Positions 9,218-19,303 are shown, counted from the first letter of the stretch. The stretch is DNA of 64,000 nucleotides from Firmicutes bacterium HGW-Firmicutes-7 (GCA_002841375.1 PGZO01000015.1:24338-88337), one strand, 5' to 3'. Numbers and translations are program-made. Notes: generated from the sequence alone by a model not told the origin.

Positions 9218-10135
9218 GTGAAAAAAGTCGGAATTTCAGTTATTATGATTGCATTAATTTTGGTATTTACTTTTAATACAGGAAAAGGGTTAGGTATATT
9301 TAAGGATTTAAAAGAATCAGACTGGTTTTATGAGAATGTGGTGGTACTGGTGGGCAAAGGAATCATTGAAGGTTATACAGATGGTGAATTCAAGCCTACT
9401 ATCGCAATGACAACAGATCAATTTATTAAAACCATGGTGGTAGCCCTTGGACATAAGCTTGAAAATGGTAGGGAATATTGGGCAGAGCCTTATATAGAGA
9501 AAGCGCTAGATCTGGGTATCGTAAAGAATGGAGATTTTACATCCTATAATAACACTATCACACGAGCTGAAATGGCAATGTTAACAGTTCGAGTGGTTGA
9601 AATGCTGGAAGGAGTAAAGACCTATACATATGTTGGTTCAGAAGAAGAAAAAATTACAAGTACTATTTCGGATTATAGTAGCGCCAGTGCTAGTCTAAAG
9701 CCTTATATTATAAAGGCCTACGAGCTTGGTACGATTACCGGATATCCCGATGGGAAATTCAAACCAAGGGATTCTCTAAAGAGAAGTGAGGCGTGTACAG
9801 TTATTAGAAGAGTTATAGATGAAAAAATGAGAGATCGATTTGTTTTTTATGGTATTGAGATAATAGATAACTTAGATGGTCATGATCCGGATTTGGTGGA
9901 TTTTGTTATTAGAATAAACGTTTTATCACCGCTTGAAGCACAATATGATAAGACAAAGACGTTCTTGTTAGATGCTGTTGGTGAAAAGCTTACTAATGAG
10001 ATAATGATATTAGTAAAGACTAAAACTGATTTTCAAGACATTATACCGTCAAAGTTCTTTGAGTGGAAAGGTGACAAAAAAATTGAAGTAGCCTCTCCAG
10101 GAGGATATACGGACATATCGATAAGTGGATGGTAG
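9218..10135 (+). CDS. S-layer homology (SLH) domain protein
   Basis: Secreted cell-wall-anchored protein of 305 residues. Signal peptide at about 1-26; three SLH repeats at about 30-75, 85-130 and 148-200, recognised by 'WFYENVVVLVGKGIIEGYTD', 'YIEKALDLGIV' with 'ITRAEMAML', and 'YELGTITGYPDGKFKP' with 'SLKRSEACTVI'. A C-terminal domain of about 95 residues is not recognised. The start is GTG with AGGGGGAG upstream. SLH triplets bind pyruvylated secondary wall polymer in the family. The next gene starts 12 bases later, so the pair probably works together at the cell surface. Confidence 0.9.
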   Translation: MKKVGISVIMIALILVFTFNTGKGLGIFKDLKESDWFYENVVVLVGKGIIEGYTDGEFKPTIAMTTDQFIKTMVVALGHKLENGREYWAEPYIEKALDLGIVKNGDFTSYNNTITRAEMAMLTVRVVEMLEGVKTYTYVGSEEEKITSTISDYSSASASLKPYIIKAYELGTITGYPDGKFKPRDSLKRSEACTVIRRVIDEKMRDRFVFYGIEIIDNLDGHDPDLVDFVIRINVLSPLEAQYDKTKTFLLDAVGEKLTNEIMILVKTKTDFQDIIPSKFFEWKGDKKIEVASPGGYTDISISGW

Positions 10136-10147
10136 GAGGATAATATT

Positions 10148-12967
10148 ATGCTTAAAAGATTAATAATGATAGCTATAACTATTTGTATTATTACTAAAAG
10201 TAGTATAATAAGTTCTGCTCAATTGATAGATCCAACATTAGAACAAGTTATTGATATAGTAAATGATGAATTTAAAGATAAATATGATTTTCCAAGCGAT
10301 TTCTATAATGGTACATATCCAGTTAGTAAAGAGATTTATGATAATTATAACATTCTAGTATGTTCAAAAAATGGAGTGACGAGACATGGAAATAAAGATT
10401 TAAATGGTGAATATAGGTTTTTGGGATATGATCCATATGGCGAAAGTATAGAAAATCCTGATTATTACTATGATGCATTAGATGGTACTGACTTTGATAC
10501 GTTTGACTGGTTTGATTATCCATGGGACAAGAAAGCAGTCAAGGATATGTATGCAATTAATAAATCTCACTTTGATCACTATTCCTCCGATTTCCTGGAA
10601 ATCTTTCTCTACGGTTTCAACTACTATCACGGAACGAATGGAATATACGGAAACCACCTTGGCCCGAACTGGAAGGATTTACCTTGGGAAACCTATTATC
10701 ATATTCCGATAGCACCAACACAAAATACACGTGGTGTTGCATGGCTATTTCATAAAGAAAGTGATGGGAGTGTATGGTATACAAGTGCTTGGTTACCCCC
10801 TCTTCATGTTTTAGAAGAAGAAGAGTCGGTGATTGTAGAAGTGGAGCTTTCTTCGGAAGGTGCAGTAATCGCGCATAATGAAAAGGGCGCATCAACCTTT
10901 GATGTAGTAAAGGGAATACCAACCAGCGAACAGCTCTATGTAAATGTATTAGCAAATGAATATTTGGTCGAGCTAAGCATTAATAAAATACAAGGCGTTC
11001 ATAAGTATACAGAAAAAATCTTTGCAGGAAACGATAGTAATGGAAATCCAACCTACACTTACATAACAACCCATACACCGTATACATATTACAAGATCGA
11101 TAATTTTAAATTGTATGGATTAGCGGATGCAATCGTAAACAACTATGCCCTTCCTAATGGAAGTGTTCGTATTGAACCTAATAGCAATTACTACGCAGGT
11201 CCTATGGTTGCATATAACCAATTAGGTGGTATGTCAACAAATAAATCACATGTAACGGTATGGAATGACAAATTAATCATTGATGGACAAGTAATATTAG
11301 ATAGTATTTCAGTAAGTCAATTTGCACCTGAACCTAAGCCTGTAAGAATACCTTTAACCCATGAAAATGCGTTATATTTGAAAGATCTATTAATTGAATC
11401 TAGGCTTTTAAATAAGTCAGCAACACCTAGTACCACAACGATTAATTATCATTATATAGCAGGTATTGGTACGGGTGGAATAAAGACAAGGATTATACCA
11501 ACGAATAATGTTACAGTACATACGCCAGTAGTATGTGATGGAGGAATTTTGAGTGACAACCCCTTTGACCAATCTTTAGAACCTGATGCATCAAGAGCGG
11601 CGGTTATTCTTGGACGACCTTCTATAATTCAACTTAAAACGAAAGGACAACATATAAATATTGAGGGGTATGGAAATAAAGACTATGCAAAATATACAAC
11701 AGATAAGCAAGTGAAATTTCCTTTTGATGTATATACAGATACGAAAGTTCAGAACAATAGTAGTTATTTAAAATCAAACACTTGGTACAGTGTTCCACTA
11801 GATCAAGACACACTTGATATTTACGTGCCAACTTGGGTAACAGAAGGGGAATATACAATTGAATATCGTACAATTGCGATTAACGCACCTAATCATGATC
11901 CAGCTGAAAAAGATGCTAATCTTAATTTAGTAAATTATGTTGCAACAGATCTTAGCCATGTGAAGGTCATTGGACGACTATACGGATTTAGAATTTATGA
12001 CATTGAAAATTATCCGCTGTGGGAAGAGGTCTTTAGAGTAGAAAACAAGTCATTAGTACACACTAATAATTATTATAGTGTTGGATTATTGGATGAAAAC
12101 GGCATACCTAATGGAAACAAACCCATTTTAACGCTACCCATTTTACAAGGAAGTCATCCAACAGTTATTAATCAAGGTGCATTGCCAACCGGATACACTT
12201 TTAAATTTGAATGTGAGACAATTGGTAATTACTCAGGCGATAAGGACTGTATTGAAATAACACCTCATTTCTATTATATAAGTGCAGATGGAAAAACCAA
12301 GAAAGAAGTAGACTTATGGTATAGTGAATATTTTAATGGGAAGAACAACTATTTTATTCAAATCGGTAGTAAAGCAGATGAAGAAAATGTGAAATATATA
12401 AAAATAGGTGATCCCGATAGAAGTGTTTCCGAACAAGAAATTAAGGATACCAGCAAAATTTTAGGTATTACAGAAAGCGTATTTAAGACGCAAAAAGCAA
12501 AATTGGGCTGGTTTGATAGAATAATATTAGCTAAACCTTTAAGAACCTTTGTTGGGAATACGGATAGTTTGCCAAGCAATTTAACAACTTCCTTCGTTAA
12601 AAAATCAGTTCAGCATTGGTATGGGGAATATTATTTGCCAAATTCGCTTTATATAGCACCAAAAGGGTTTGATGTACTTTCTTATTCAAAAGCCAACAAT
12701 GGTCTTGATGGAAAAGAGCGCTTCTGGCTTAATAAAGGGTATGTTGTTGTAAATTTTGATTTGGTTACTGTAAAGAATGGAGCGTTTGATAATCCCGTGC
12801 TGAGTTACTATGATTCACCAAGAAGTAATATGTGGAAAATAGAAGGGTATCAAAATATTAAAAACGATTACAAGGGCGTGCCTTTTCATTTGTTAGATGG
12901 AGATATAATCTTTTATGATACAGATCATCAAGCAACAGAGGACTATACAACAGAAGGTACGCACTAA
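10148..12967 (+). CDS. Large secreted protein of unknown function
   Basis: 939 residues with a signal peptide (about 1-24, 'MLKRLIMIAITICII...SSA'). No further TM helix, sortase motif or SLH repeat is seen. The body is rich in Tyr, Asn, Asp and Thr and in apparent beta-strand segments, as in clostridial surface or matrix proteins. A few Cys occur (e.g. CETIGNYSGDKDC). GGAGGATAATATT precedes the ATG. It follows the SLH gene by 12 bases, so the SLH protein may anchor it. I cannot assign a domain; it may belong to an uncharacterised surface-protein family. Ordinary low-GC codon use with no sign of a frameshift. Confidence 0.8.
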   Translation: MLKRLIMIAITICIITKSSIISSAQLIDPTLEQVIDIVNDEFKDKYDFPSDFYNGTYPVSKEIYDNYNILVCSKNGVTRHGNKDLNGEYRFLGYDPYGESIENPDYYYDALDGTDFDTFDWFDYPWDKKAVKDMYAINKSHFDHYSSDFLEIFLYGFNYYHGTNGIYGNHLGPNWKDLPWETYYHIPIAPTQNTRGVAWLFHKESDGSVWYTSAWLPPLHVLEEEESVIVEVELSSEGAVIAHNEKGASTFDVVKGIPTSEQLYVNVLANEYLVELSINKIQGVHKYTEKIFAGNDSNGNPTYTYITTHTPYTYYKIDNFKLYGLADAIVNNYALPNGSVRIEPNSNYYAGPMVAYNQLGGMSTNKSHVTVWNDKLIIDGQVILDSISVSQFAPEPKPVRIPLTHENALYLKDLLIESRLLNKSATPSTTTINYHYIAGIGTGGIKTRIIPTNNVTVHTPVVCDGGILSDNPFDQSLEPDASRAAVILGRPSIIQLKTKGQHINIEGYGNKDYAKYTTDKQVKFPFDVYTDTKVQNNSSYLKSNTWYSVPLDQDTLDIYVPTWVTEGEYTIEYRTIAINAPNHDPAEKDANLNLVNYVATDLSHVKVIGRLYGFRIYDIENYPLWEEVFRVENKSLVHTNNYYSVGLLDENGIPNGNKPILTLPILQGSHPTVINQGALPTGYTFKFECETIGNYSGDKDCIEITPHFYYISADGKTKKEVDLWYSEYFNGKNNYFIQIGSKADEENVKYIKIGDPDRSVSEQEIKDTSKILGITESVFKTQKAKLGWFDRIILAKPLRTFVGNTDSLPSNLTTSFVKKSVQHWYGEYYLPNSLYIAPKGFDVLSYSKANNGLDGKERFWLNKGYVVVNFDLVTVKNGAFDNPVLSYYDSPRSNMWKIEGYQNIKNDYKGVPFHLLDGDIIFYDTDHQATEDYTTEGTH

Positions 12968-12973
12968 GAAATT

Positions 12974-12982
12974 GGGGACAGG
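12974..12982 (+). repeat. Isolated GGGGACAGG fragment of the dispersed repeat
   Basis: Nine bases identical to the core of the palindromic repeats at 17719, 19173 and 29783, again within a few bases of a stop codon. Too short to be sure it is a repeat remnant. Confidence 0.3.
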
Positions 12983-13131
12983 TAAAAAAATTTCATCAGC
13001 TGGAAGTTTGTCGCAGATAAAGACATCATCAGGTGCGAAATATAGCCCAATATGTGGTTTTGCTGTAGGTTGTGGTGACTTTGTACCAACTACATCTTAT
13101 TTTATTAATAACTTTTTGTAGAATAAATATC

Positions 13132-13160
13132 TTGAAATTAGTAGGTTCATGGTGTAATAT
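13132..13160 (+). promoter_or_regulatory. Sigma-A promoter of the pflB-purH operon
   Basis: TTGAAA (13132-13137), 17-base spacer, TAATAT (13155-13160). It is placed so that transcription starts about 15 bases before the riboswitch P1 stem. Confidence 0.75.
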
Positions 13161-13182
13161 TATAGCATAACAATTAAATATT

Positions 13183-13253
13183 ATCTGTATGACTGGCGGA
13201 AAGTGGGAGTACCCACAGGGAGTACAGATTTGTAAAATGCCGACCGCCTGGGC
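13183..13253 (+). promoter_or_regulatory. ZTP riboswitch (pfl motif) aptamer
   Basis: Senses ZTP/ZMP, the AICAR intermediates that build up when 10-formyl-THF is short. P1 pairs ATCTGTA (13183) with TACAGAT (13223); P2 pairs GTGGG (13203) with CCCAC (13212); the conserved 3' part CCGCCTGGGC (13244-13253) can form the pseudoknot with GGCGG (13195). The signature sequences GGCGG, GTGGG, ACAGGGA and CCGCCTGGGC fit the pfl motif. It lies before pflB-purH, the gene pair after which the motif was found: formate production and the AICAR formylation step. Confidence 0.93.
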
Positions 13254-13291
13254 AAAAGATCGTCTATACATCTTTTTCCCAGGCGGTCTTT
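13243..13291 (+). terminator. Expression-platform terminator of the ZTP riboswitch
   Basis: ACCGCCTGGG (13243-13252) pairs with CCCAGGCGGT (13278-13287), extended by AAAAGAT/ATCTTTTT, followed by CTTTTC. The 5' arm is the conserved ligand-binding part of the aptamer, so ligand binding and termination exclude each other. This implies a genetic ON switch. Confidence 0.9.
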
Positions 13292-13325
13292 TCATTTCTG
13301 ATTTTAGAAAAGGAGTGTAGGCATT

Positions 13326-15557
13326 ATGGAATATTTAGCGTGGCAAGACTTTAAAGAAGGTAATTGGACAAAGACAATTGATGTGAGGGATTTTATTTTA
13401 AAAAATATAACCCCTTATTACGGTGATGAAAGTTTTTTAGCAGGCGCAACCAAGCGAACAAAAGAAGTGCTTGCAAAATTAGAGCAATTGCTAGAAGCGG
13501 AAGCGGCAAAAGATGGTGTATTAGAAATTGACACGAAAACTGTATCTTCATTATTAACCTTTGAACCGGGTTATATTGACAAGGATCAGGAAATCATAGT
13601 AGGTTTACAAACAGATAAGCCACTTAAAAGAGCAATTAATCCCTTCGGTGGCATTAAAATGACAAGAAGTGCCTGTAAAGCATATGGCTATGAACTAGAT
13701 GATAAAGTAGAGCAGGAATTTGCGTATAAAACCACACACAATGATGGTGTATTTAGAGTATATACGGAAGAAATGCGCGCAGTTAGAAAAAATGGTATTA
13801 TTACCGGTCTACCAGATGCATATGGAAGAGGAAGAATTATTGGCGACTATCGAAGAGTAGCATTATACGGCGTAAATACTTTAATTGAACATAAAGAAAA
13901 AGACCAAGCATCACTGGGTAACGGTCAAATGACAGAAAAAAATATCCGACTCATGGAAGAAGTGTTCCGACAAATAGACTTTTTGGATAAGCTAAAAGCT
14001 ATGGCGAAAATGTACGGACATGATATTTCACTACCAGCAACAAATGCTAAAGAAGCAATACAATGGACATATTATGGATATCTTGCTGCGATTAAGGAAC
14101 AAAATGGTGCAGCAATGTCTCTTGGAAGAGTAAGTACATTTTTTGATATCTTCATTGAAAGAGATATAAAAAATGGTATTCTAAATGAAGAAGATGCGCA
14201 AGAACTAATAGATGATTTCGTTATTAAACTTAGAATGGCTAGACAACTAAGAACGCCTGATTATAATGAGCTTTTTGCAGGAGATCCAACCTGGGTAACT
14301 GAATCAATTGGAGGAATTAGTGAAGATGGGCGAATGCTTGTAAGCAAGAGCTCTTATAGATTTCTTAACACCCTATATACGCTTAAGCCATCACCAGAAC
14401 CTAATTTGACCGTTCTATGGTCAAATGATTTACCAGATTCCTTCAAGAAATATTGTGCAAAAGTATCAATGGATACGGATTCTATTCAATATGAAAATGA
14501 TGATATTATGAGGGCGCGTTATGGGGATGATTATGGTATTGCTTGCTGTGTATCTGCGATGAAGCTTGGGGAACAAATGCAGTATTTTGGCGCAAGATGT
14601 AACTTACCTAAAGTCTTTTTATTGGCACTCAATGGGGGCATTGATGAATTAAGTGGGATGAAGATTGGCCCGCAAATGGCGCCTATTGGTGACGGTACGT
14701 TAGATTTCGAAGAAGTAATGCTTAGATTCAAGCATTATCAAAGTTGGTTGTGTAAACTATATGTAAATACAATGAATGTTATTCATTATATGCATGATAA
14801 ATACGCGTATGAAAAAATACAAATGGCACTTCATAATACTGAGGTAGAACGATTTATGGCATTTGGAATGGCAGGTTTATCCGTAATGGCAGACTCTTTA
14901 AGTGCTATTAAGTATGCGAAAGTAAAGCCCATTAAGAATGAAAATGGCCTAATTGTTGATTTTGAAATTCAAGGGGAGTTTCCTAAGTTTGGTAATAACA
15001 ATGACCAAGTGGATCAACTCTCTGTTGATTTAACAAATGACTTCATTAATGAATTGCGTAAGTATCCTACTTATCGTGAAGCAATTCATACGCTATCAAT
15101 ATTGACGATTACATCAAATGTTGTATATGGTAAAAAAACAGGCGCAACACCAGATGGTCGAAAAGCAGGTGAAGCCTATGCACCAGGTGCAAATCCTATG
15201 CATAATAGAGATGAAATGGGTGCCTTGGCATCATTAGAATCAGTAGCAAAAATTCCTTACGAAGCATGCAGGGACGGTATATCTTGTACCTTTACCATAC
15301 AACCAAAAACTTTAGGCAAAACTGAAGAAGATAAAAAAGTTAATTTGGCAGGTATACTAGATGGCTATTTTAGCAAAAAAGCGCATCATCTTAATGTGAA
15401 CGTATTGAATAAAGAGACTTTAGTTGATGCAATGGATCACCCAGAAAATTATCCTAATTTAACGATTAGGGTGTCGGGTTATGCGGTAAACTTTATTAAA
15501 TTGAGTAAGAAGCAACAACTTGAGGTTATTTCAAGAACGTTTCATGAAAAGATTTAG
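13326..15557 (+). CDS. pflB: Formate C-acetyltransferase (pyruvate formate-lyase)
   Basis: Cytoplasmic glycyl-radical enzyme turning pyruvate and CoA into acetyl-CoA and formate. 743 residues, normal length. The catalytic pair Cys407-Cys408 ('GIACCVSAM') and the radical Gly718 in 'RVSGYAVNF' near the C-terminus are present. AAAGGAG precedes the ATG by 9 bases. The gene is behind a ZTP riboswitch and 109 bases before purH: the formate it makes can be charged onto THF to supply the formyl group PurH needs. The activating enzyme gene pflA is not in the window. Confidence 0.96.
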   Translation: MEYLAWQDFKEGNWTKTIDVRDFILKNITPYYGDESFLAGATKRTKEVLAKLEQLLEAEAAKDGVLEIDTKTVSSLLTFEPGYIDKDQEIIVGLQTDKPLKRAINPFGGIKMTRSACKAYGYELDDKVEQEFAYKTTHNDGVFRVYTEEMRAVRKNGIITGLPDAYGRGRIIGDYRRVALYGVNTLIEHKEKDQASLGNGQMTEKNIRLMEEVFRQIDFLDKLKAMAKMYGHDISLPATNAKEAIQWTYYGYLAAIKEQNGAAMSLGRVSTFFDIFIERDIKNGILNEEDAQELIDDFVIKLRMARQLRTPDYNELFAGDPTWVTESIGGISEDGRMLVSKSSYRFLNTLYTLKPSPEPNLTVLWSNDLPDSFKKYCAKVSMDTDSIQYENDDIMRARYGDDYGIACCVSAMKLGEQMQYFGARCNLPKVFLLALNGGIDELSGMKIGPQMAPIGDGTLDFEEVMLRFKHYQSWLCKLYVNTMNVIHYMHDKYAYEKIQMALHNTEVERFMAFGMAGLSVMADSLSAIKYAKVKPIKNENGLIVDFEIQGEFPKFGNNNDQVDQLSVDLTNDFINELRKYPTYREAIHTLSILTITSNVVYGKKTGATPDGRKAGEAYAPGANPMHNRDEMGALASLESVAKIPYEACRDGISCTFTIQPKTLGKTEEDKKVNLAGILDGYFSKKAHHLNVNVLNKETLVDAMDHPENYPNLTIRVSGYAVNFIKLSKKQQLEVISRTFHEKI

Positions 15558-15666
15558 TTGTAACTGTAGCAAATGCATATCGTTTGAATGAATGTTTTTT
15601 ATTATCAAACTAGTGGTTATAACAACTAGTAAAAATAAATTTAACCTAATGAAGGAGGCGTAACAA

Positions 15667-17220
15667 ATGAGAGCTTTAATTAGCGTATCAGACAAAACAG
15701 GTATTGTAGAATTTGCAAGAGAGTTAACAGGGTTAGGCGTAGAGATTATTTCAACAGGGGGAACAGCAGCAGCGCTTGAAAAGGCAGGAATTAAAGTGAT
15801 TGGAATATCTGAAATTACTGGCTTTCCAGAATGTTTAGATGGACGCGTAAAAACCCTTGATCCCCATATTCACGCTGGTTTATTAGCAATAAGAAGCAAT
15901 GAAGAGCACATGAAGCAAATTAAAAGCTTAGGGGTAAGTCCTATTGATATTGTAGTAGTAAATTTATATCCTTTTAAACAAACGATTTTAAAGGAAGGCG
16001 TACGCCTAGAGGAAGCGATAGAAAACATTGATATTGGCGGCCCAACAATGTTGCGATCAGCGGCAAAAAACTATCAAGATGTTTCAGTTATAATTGATCC
16101 AGCTGATTATGAAAAAGTGTTATCCGAGCTTAAGGAAAATAAAAAAGTTTGCAAAGCAACGAATTTCTATCTTGCCTCAAAGGTTTTTGAGCATACATCT
16201 CATTATGATACGCTGATTGCTAATTATATGAGACAACAAAGAAGTGCGCAGGTATTACCTGATATTATGACGATGACTTTTGAAAAGGTTCAAGAAATGC
16301 GTTACGGAGAAAATCCTCATCAAAAGGCAGCTTTTTATAAAGAAATTGGCAATACAAAAGGGTTCTTAACAAATGCTGTTCAGCTTCATGGAAAAGAACT
16401 TTCATTTAATAACATCAATGATACGAATGGTGCACTTGAACTGTTAAAGGAATACGAAGAAGCAACGGTTGTTGCATGTAAGCATGCAAATCCATGTGGT
16501 GTTGGTAGCGGTGATACAATTTATGAAGCATACATGAGAGCCTACACTTCAGACCCTAAATCGATTTTTGGTGGTATCGTCGTTGCAAATAGAGAAATAG
16601 ATTTAAAAGTTGCTGAAGAAATCAACAAAATTTTCATTGAAATTGTTGTTGCACCAAGTTTTAGTGAAGAAGCGTTAACAGTTTTAAAAAGCAAGAAAAA
16701 TATTAGATTATTACAATTAGAAAACATTGAAAATAAACAACCAAATACTGCATATGATTTGAAAAAAGTAAGTGGTGGACTATTGGTGCAAACAGTAGAC
16801 AATGCACTTTTTGAACAATCAGAGTTAAAGGTTGTAACGAAAAGAAAACCTACAGCGAAGGAAATGGACGATTTAATTTTTACTTGGAAAATAGTGAAGT
16901 ATGCTAAATCAAATGGTATTGCAATAGGTAAAGACAAGCAATCACTTGGCGTAGGTCCTGGACAGGTTAACCGTATTTGGGCATGTACGCAAGCGATTGA
17001 TCATGCAAAGGAAGCGCTTGGAGCAGAAATCCTTAAAGGTGCTTCTCTTGCTTCAGATGCTTTCTTCCCATTTGCTGATTGCGTTGAAGAAGCAGCAAAG
17101 GAAGGGATCACATGCATTATTCAGCCAGGTGGTTCTATGAAAGATCAAGATTCTATAGATTTGTGTGACCAACATGGAATTGCAATGGTATTTACTGGAA
17201 TGAGACACTTTAAGCATTAG
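15667..17220 (+). CDS. purH: Bifunctional AICAR transformylase / IMP cyclohydrolase
   Basis: Last two steps of IMP synthesis: formylation of AICAR by 10-formyl-THF, then ring closure. 517 residues. N-terminal MGS-like cyclohydrolase domain (about 1-140; '[20 protein letters not shown]', '[13 protein letters not shown]', '[20 protein letters not shown]') and C-terminal transformylase ('[14 protein letters not shown]', '[10 protein letters not shown]', '[17 protein letters not shown]', '[10 protein letters not shown]'). GAAGGAGG precedes the ATG. Co-transcription with pflB under the ZTP riboswitch is the expected arrangement; the other pur genes are elsewhere. Confidence 0.97.
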   Translation: MRALISVSDKTGIVEFARELTGLGVEIISTGGTAAALEKAGIKVIGISEITGFPECLDGRVKTLDPHIHAGLLAIRSNEEHMKQIKSLGVSPIDIVVVNLYPFKQTILKEGVRLEEAIENIDIGGPTMLRSAAKNYQDVSVIIDPADYEKVLSELKENKKVCKATNFYLASKVFEHTSHYDTLIANYMRQQRSAQVLPDIMTMTFEKVQEMRYGENPHQKAAFYKEIGNTKGFLTNAVQLHGKELSFNNINDTNGALELLKEYEEATVVACKHANPCGVGSGDTIYEAYMRAYTSDPKSIFGGIVVANREIDLKVAEEINKIFIEIVVAPSFSEEALTVLKSKKNIRLLQLENIENKQPNTAYDLKKVSGGLLVQTVDNALFEQSELKVVTKRKPTAKEMDDLIFTWKIVKYAKSNGIAIGKDKQSLGVGPGQVNRIWACTQAIDHAKEALGAEILKGASLASDAFFPFADCVEEAAKEGITCIIQPGGSMKDQDSIDLCDQHGIAMVFTGMRHFKH

Positions 17221-17271
17221 TCAATATTTGCTCACTTTTTAGTAAAATATGCATAAAAAAATTTAATTATG

Positions 17272-17300
17272 TTGACTTTGAATGGTTAATGTGCTACAAT
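17272..17300 (+). promoter_or_regulatory. Sigma-A promoter of the cold-shock gene
   Basis: TTGACT (17272-17277), 17-base spacer, TACAAT (17295-17300). It implies a transcript start near 17307 and a leader of about 160 bases. Confidence 0.8.
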
Positions 17301-17306
17301 GTCTCT

Positions 17307-17466
17307 AGTGGTAATTGGCCTAAGGAACAAAATAGGTTGATTGTTTTAAACAGTCTATAAGGTTATAACAAGCATAAATGTGTGTAATTATTTATATTAC
17401 GTTTCATGTTGAGACCTAGGATTAATTGCTACAAAATATTTTTAGTTAATTTTAGGAGGAAAAAGA
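17307..17466 (+). promoter_or_regulatory. Structured 5' leader of the cold-shock mRNA
   Basis: Long untranslated leader, as in cspA-type mRNAs. Its 5' end (CTAGTGGTAATTGGCCTAAGG region) is largely complementary to the segment at 17415-17431 (CCTAGGATTAATTGCTA), so the leader can close into one long-range fold that leaves TTAGGAGGAAAAAG (ribosome site) just outside. A temperature-responsive role is inferred by analogy. Confidence 0.5.
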
Positions 17467-17667
17467 ATGAAACAAGGAACAGTGAAATGGTTTGATGCAA
17501 AGAAAGGTTTTGGTTTTATTTCTGTAGATGGAGAAAATGATGTATTTGTTCATTTTTCAGCTATCCAAGGCGATGGATTCAAAGCTTTAGAAGAAGGCGA
17601 CGCAGTAGAATTTGAAGTTGTTGACGGTTCAAAAGGACCTCAAGCAGCTAGCGTTACTAAATTATAA
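17467..17667 (+). CDS. Cold-shock protein, CspA family
   Basis: 66-residue OB-fold single-strand nucleic-acid binding protein that acts as an RNA chaperone. Contains RNP1 'KGFGFISV' and RNP2 'DVFVHFSAI'. Length and sequence ('[15 protein letters not shown]', '[10 protein letters not shown]') are typical of Csp proteins. A very strong ribosome site (TTAGGAGG) and consensus-like promoter suggest high expression. Monocistronic, followed by a terminator. Confidence 0.96.
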   Translation: MKQGTVKWFDAKKGFGFISVDGENDVFVHFSAIQGDGFKALEEGDAVEFEVVDGSKGPQAASVTKL

Positions 17668-17684
17668 TTTAAACATACTAATAG

Positions 17685-17711
17685 ATCCCCAACTTACGTT
17701 GGGGATTTTTT
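17685..17711 (+). terminator. Rho-independent terminator
   Basis: ATCCCCAAC / GTTGGGGAT stem with a 4-base loop and a T run, 17 bases after the csp stop codon. Confidence 0.92.
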
Positions 17712-17718
17712 GGCGGGG

Positions 17719-17789
17719 AAAAAGGCAGACAGAACAAGGGGGACAGGCACTTTTTAAGTGCCTGTCCCCCTTGCCTTCTCTGCCTTTTT
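17719..17789 (+). repeat. Palindromic GGGGACAGGCAC repeat, copy 1
   Basis: Outer arms AAAAAGGCAGA (17719) / TCTGCCTTTTT (17779) and inner 17-bp perfect arms (17736-17752 / 17756-17772) around a 3-base loop. The inner arm AAGGGGGACAGGCACTT shares the core with copies at 19173 and 29783. It may also act as a second terminator (T run at the end). Confidence 0.85.
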
Positions 17790-17863
17790 ATTTCCTGCAC
17801 CTTGATTTTTTGAGGCTAATATTATATACTTAAGTTTCATAATTAAAAAATGGAGGAATAAAG

Positions 17864-18436
17864 ATGAAAAATTCAATCAAGGTATTAATTGGGATAGGTG
17901 TTATAGCCTTTCTATTTATATTAAGTTTTATTGGTGGCTATAATAATTTGGTTTCAAAAAGCGAAGGTATTCAAGCTGCGCTTGGGCAAATTGATAATCA
18001 ATTACAAAGAAGAAACGATTTAATTCCTAATCTAGTAGAAACAGTAAAACAATTTGCAGCTCAAGAAGAAGAGGTATTTTTAGGTGTCTCAGAAGCAAGA
18101 GCCAAGTTAGCTGGTGCAACTACTGTTGCAGAGCAAGCAGAAGGTGATGCTGCTGTTACTTCAGCATTGTCTAGACTATTGGCTATTTCAGAAGCATATC
18201 CTGAATTAAAATCGAACCAAAACTTTTTACAGCTTCAAGATGAATTAGCAGGAACCGAGAATAGAATCGCTACAGCAAGAATGGATTACAATAATGTAGT
18301 GAAAGCTTTTAACGAAAGAATTCGTAGATTTCCAACAGTTATCTATGCGGGCATGTTAGGTTTTGACAAAGCAGATTATTTTGAAGCATCTGAAGGAGCT
18401 AGAACTAATCCGGATGTAGGTGATCTTTTTGAGTAA
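17864..18436 (+). CDS. LemA family protein
   Basis: 190 residues: one N-terminal TM helix (about 7-25), then a helical-bundle domain with the LemA signature 'NNLVSKSEGIQAALGQIDNQ', 'RRNDLIPNLVETVKQFAAQE' and C-terminal 'FNERIRRFPTVIYA'. TGGAGG precedes the ATG. It overlaps the TPM-domain gene by 17 bases, a pairing widespread in bacteria. LemA has no settled biochemical role; an envelope or membrane-protein quality role has been suggested for the pair. Confidence 0.93.
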   Translation: MKNSIKVLIGIGVIAFLFILSFIGGYNNLVSKSEGIQAALGQIDNQLQRRNDLIPNLVETVKQFAAQEEEVFLGVSEARAKLAGATTVAEQAEGDAAVTSALSRLLAISEAYPELKSNQNFLQLQDELAGTENRIATARMDYNNVVKAFNERIRRFPTVIYAGMLGFDKADYFEASEGARTNPDVGDLFE

Positions 18437-19172
18437 TAGGTCCAAAAGAGGCATTAGACTTTTTTCTATTATAGGTATTTTAGTACTGGTTTTTTCTACC
18501 ATCGTATTTGCAAAAGAATATCCAGCTCCTACAAATGAATTTTATGTTAATGACTTTGCAAATGTATTAGATGATCGTACTGAAAGCTATATTTATTCGA
18601 TGAACAATGCCTTAGAAAAAGCTACTGACGCACAAGTTGTTGTGGTGACTGTAAATGATATTCAAGAACAAGCGTTAGAGGAGTTTTCTCTTGGTTTGTT
18701 TCGAGAATGGGGAATAGGAGATGCTCAGAAAAATAATGGTGTCTTAATACTTCTTGATGTTGCAGGAAAAATGTCTCGTATAGAGGTTGGATACGGTCTT
18801 GAAGGCGCTTTGCCCGATGGAAAAACTGGTAGGATTCAAGATAAATTTATGGTTCCTTACTTTAAGGAAGGGGATTATAACACTGGAATAACAGAAGGCT
18901 TTAATGCAATTATAAATGAGGTTTACTTAGAATATGGCTATGATGCACCCATTGAAGGAGATTATAGTACAGACTCAAAACCAACCAATCCCTTATTAAT
19001 GGTTATTGGTATTATATTTGCTATTGGTCTAATAATTTTAGATTTTAGATTCACAGGCGGAATGTTTACTTTTATGATACTAAGAGGTATAGGCCGTGGC
19101 GGCGGTGGCGGTTCAGGTCGCTCAGGCGGTGGCGGAAGCGGCGGTGGCGGTGGAAGCTCTAGAGGATGGTAA
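18420..19172 (+). CDS. TPM-domain (YgcG-type) membrane protein
   Basis: About 250 residues from a GTG at 18420 that lies inside lemA (a TTG at 18429 is an alternative). Signal/TM segment at about 12-30; TPM domain at about 38-180 ('VNDFANVLDDRTESYIYSMN', 'VEVGYGLEGALPDGKTGRI'); a TM helix at about 195-215; and a Gly/Ser-rich tail of about 25 residues (repeats of GGGGSG). The TPM_phosphatase name comes from a plant homologue; the bacterial function is unclear. Translational coupling to lemA is likely. Confidence 0.88.
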   Translation: MIFLSNRSKRGIRLFSIIGILVLVFSTIVFAKEYPAPTNEFYVNDFANVLDDRTESYIYSMNNALEKATDAQVVVVTVNDIQEQALEEFSLGLFREWGIGDAQKNNGVLILLDVAGKMSRIEVGYGLEGALPDGKTGRIQDKFMVPYFKEGDYNTGITEGFNAIINEVYLEYGYDAPIEGDYSTDSKPTNPLLMVIGIIFAIGLIILDFRFTGGMFTFMILRGIGRGGGGGSGRSGGGGSGGGGGSSRGW

Positions 19173-19303
19173 GACAAAGGGGACAGGCACTTTTGGCTCA
19201 TGGAGCTTAAAGTACTAGTTCCCTTTGTATTCCCTTTATCTTTGCTTTTTGATTGTGTTTTGCTTTTGTGGCTATTAAGTCAAAAGTACCTGTCCCCTTT
19301 GAC
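19173..19303 (+). repeat. Palindromic GGGGACAGGCAC repeat, copy 2
   Basis: Begins one base after a stop codon. Terminal inverted arms of about 25 bases (GACAAAGGGGACAGGCACTT at the left, complement at 19277-19303) enclose about 75 bases. The left arm continues TTTGGCTCATGGAG, shared with copy 3. Total about 130 bases; no coding capacity. Confidence 0.85.

Noticed and set aside
10148..12967. The large secreted protein as a glycoside hydrolase or cellulosomal protein
   Set aside because: No dockerin, cohesin, carbohydrate-binding or catalytic motif could be recognised.
13326..15557. pflB as a choline or glycerol dehydratase-type glycyl-radical enzyme belonging to the polyol cluster
   Set aside because: It has the adjacent Cys-Cys pair of true pyruvate formate-lyase, whereas the dehydratases have a single Cys; it is also behind a ZTP riboswitch with purH.
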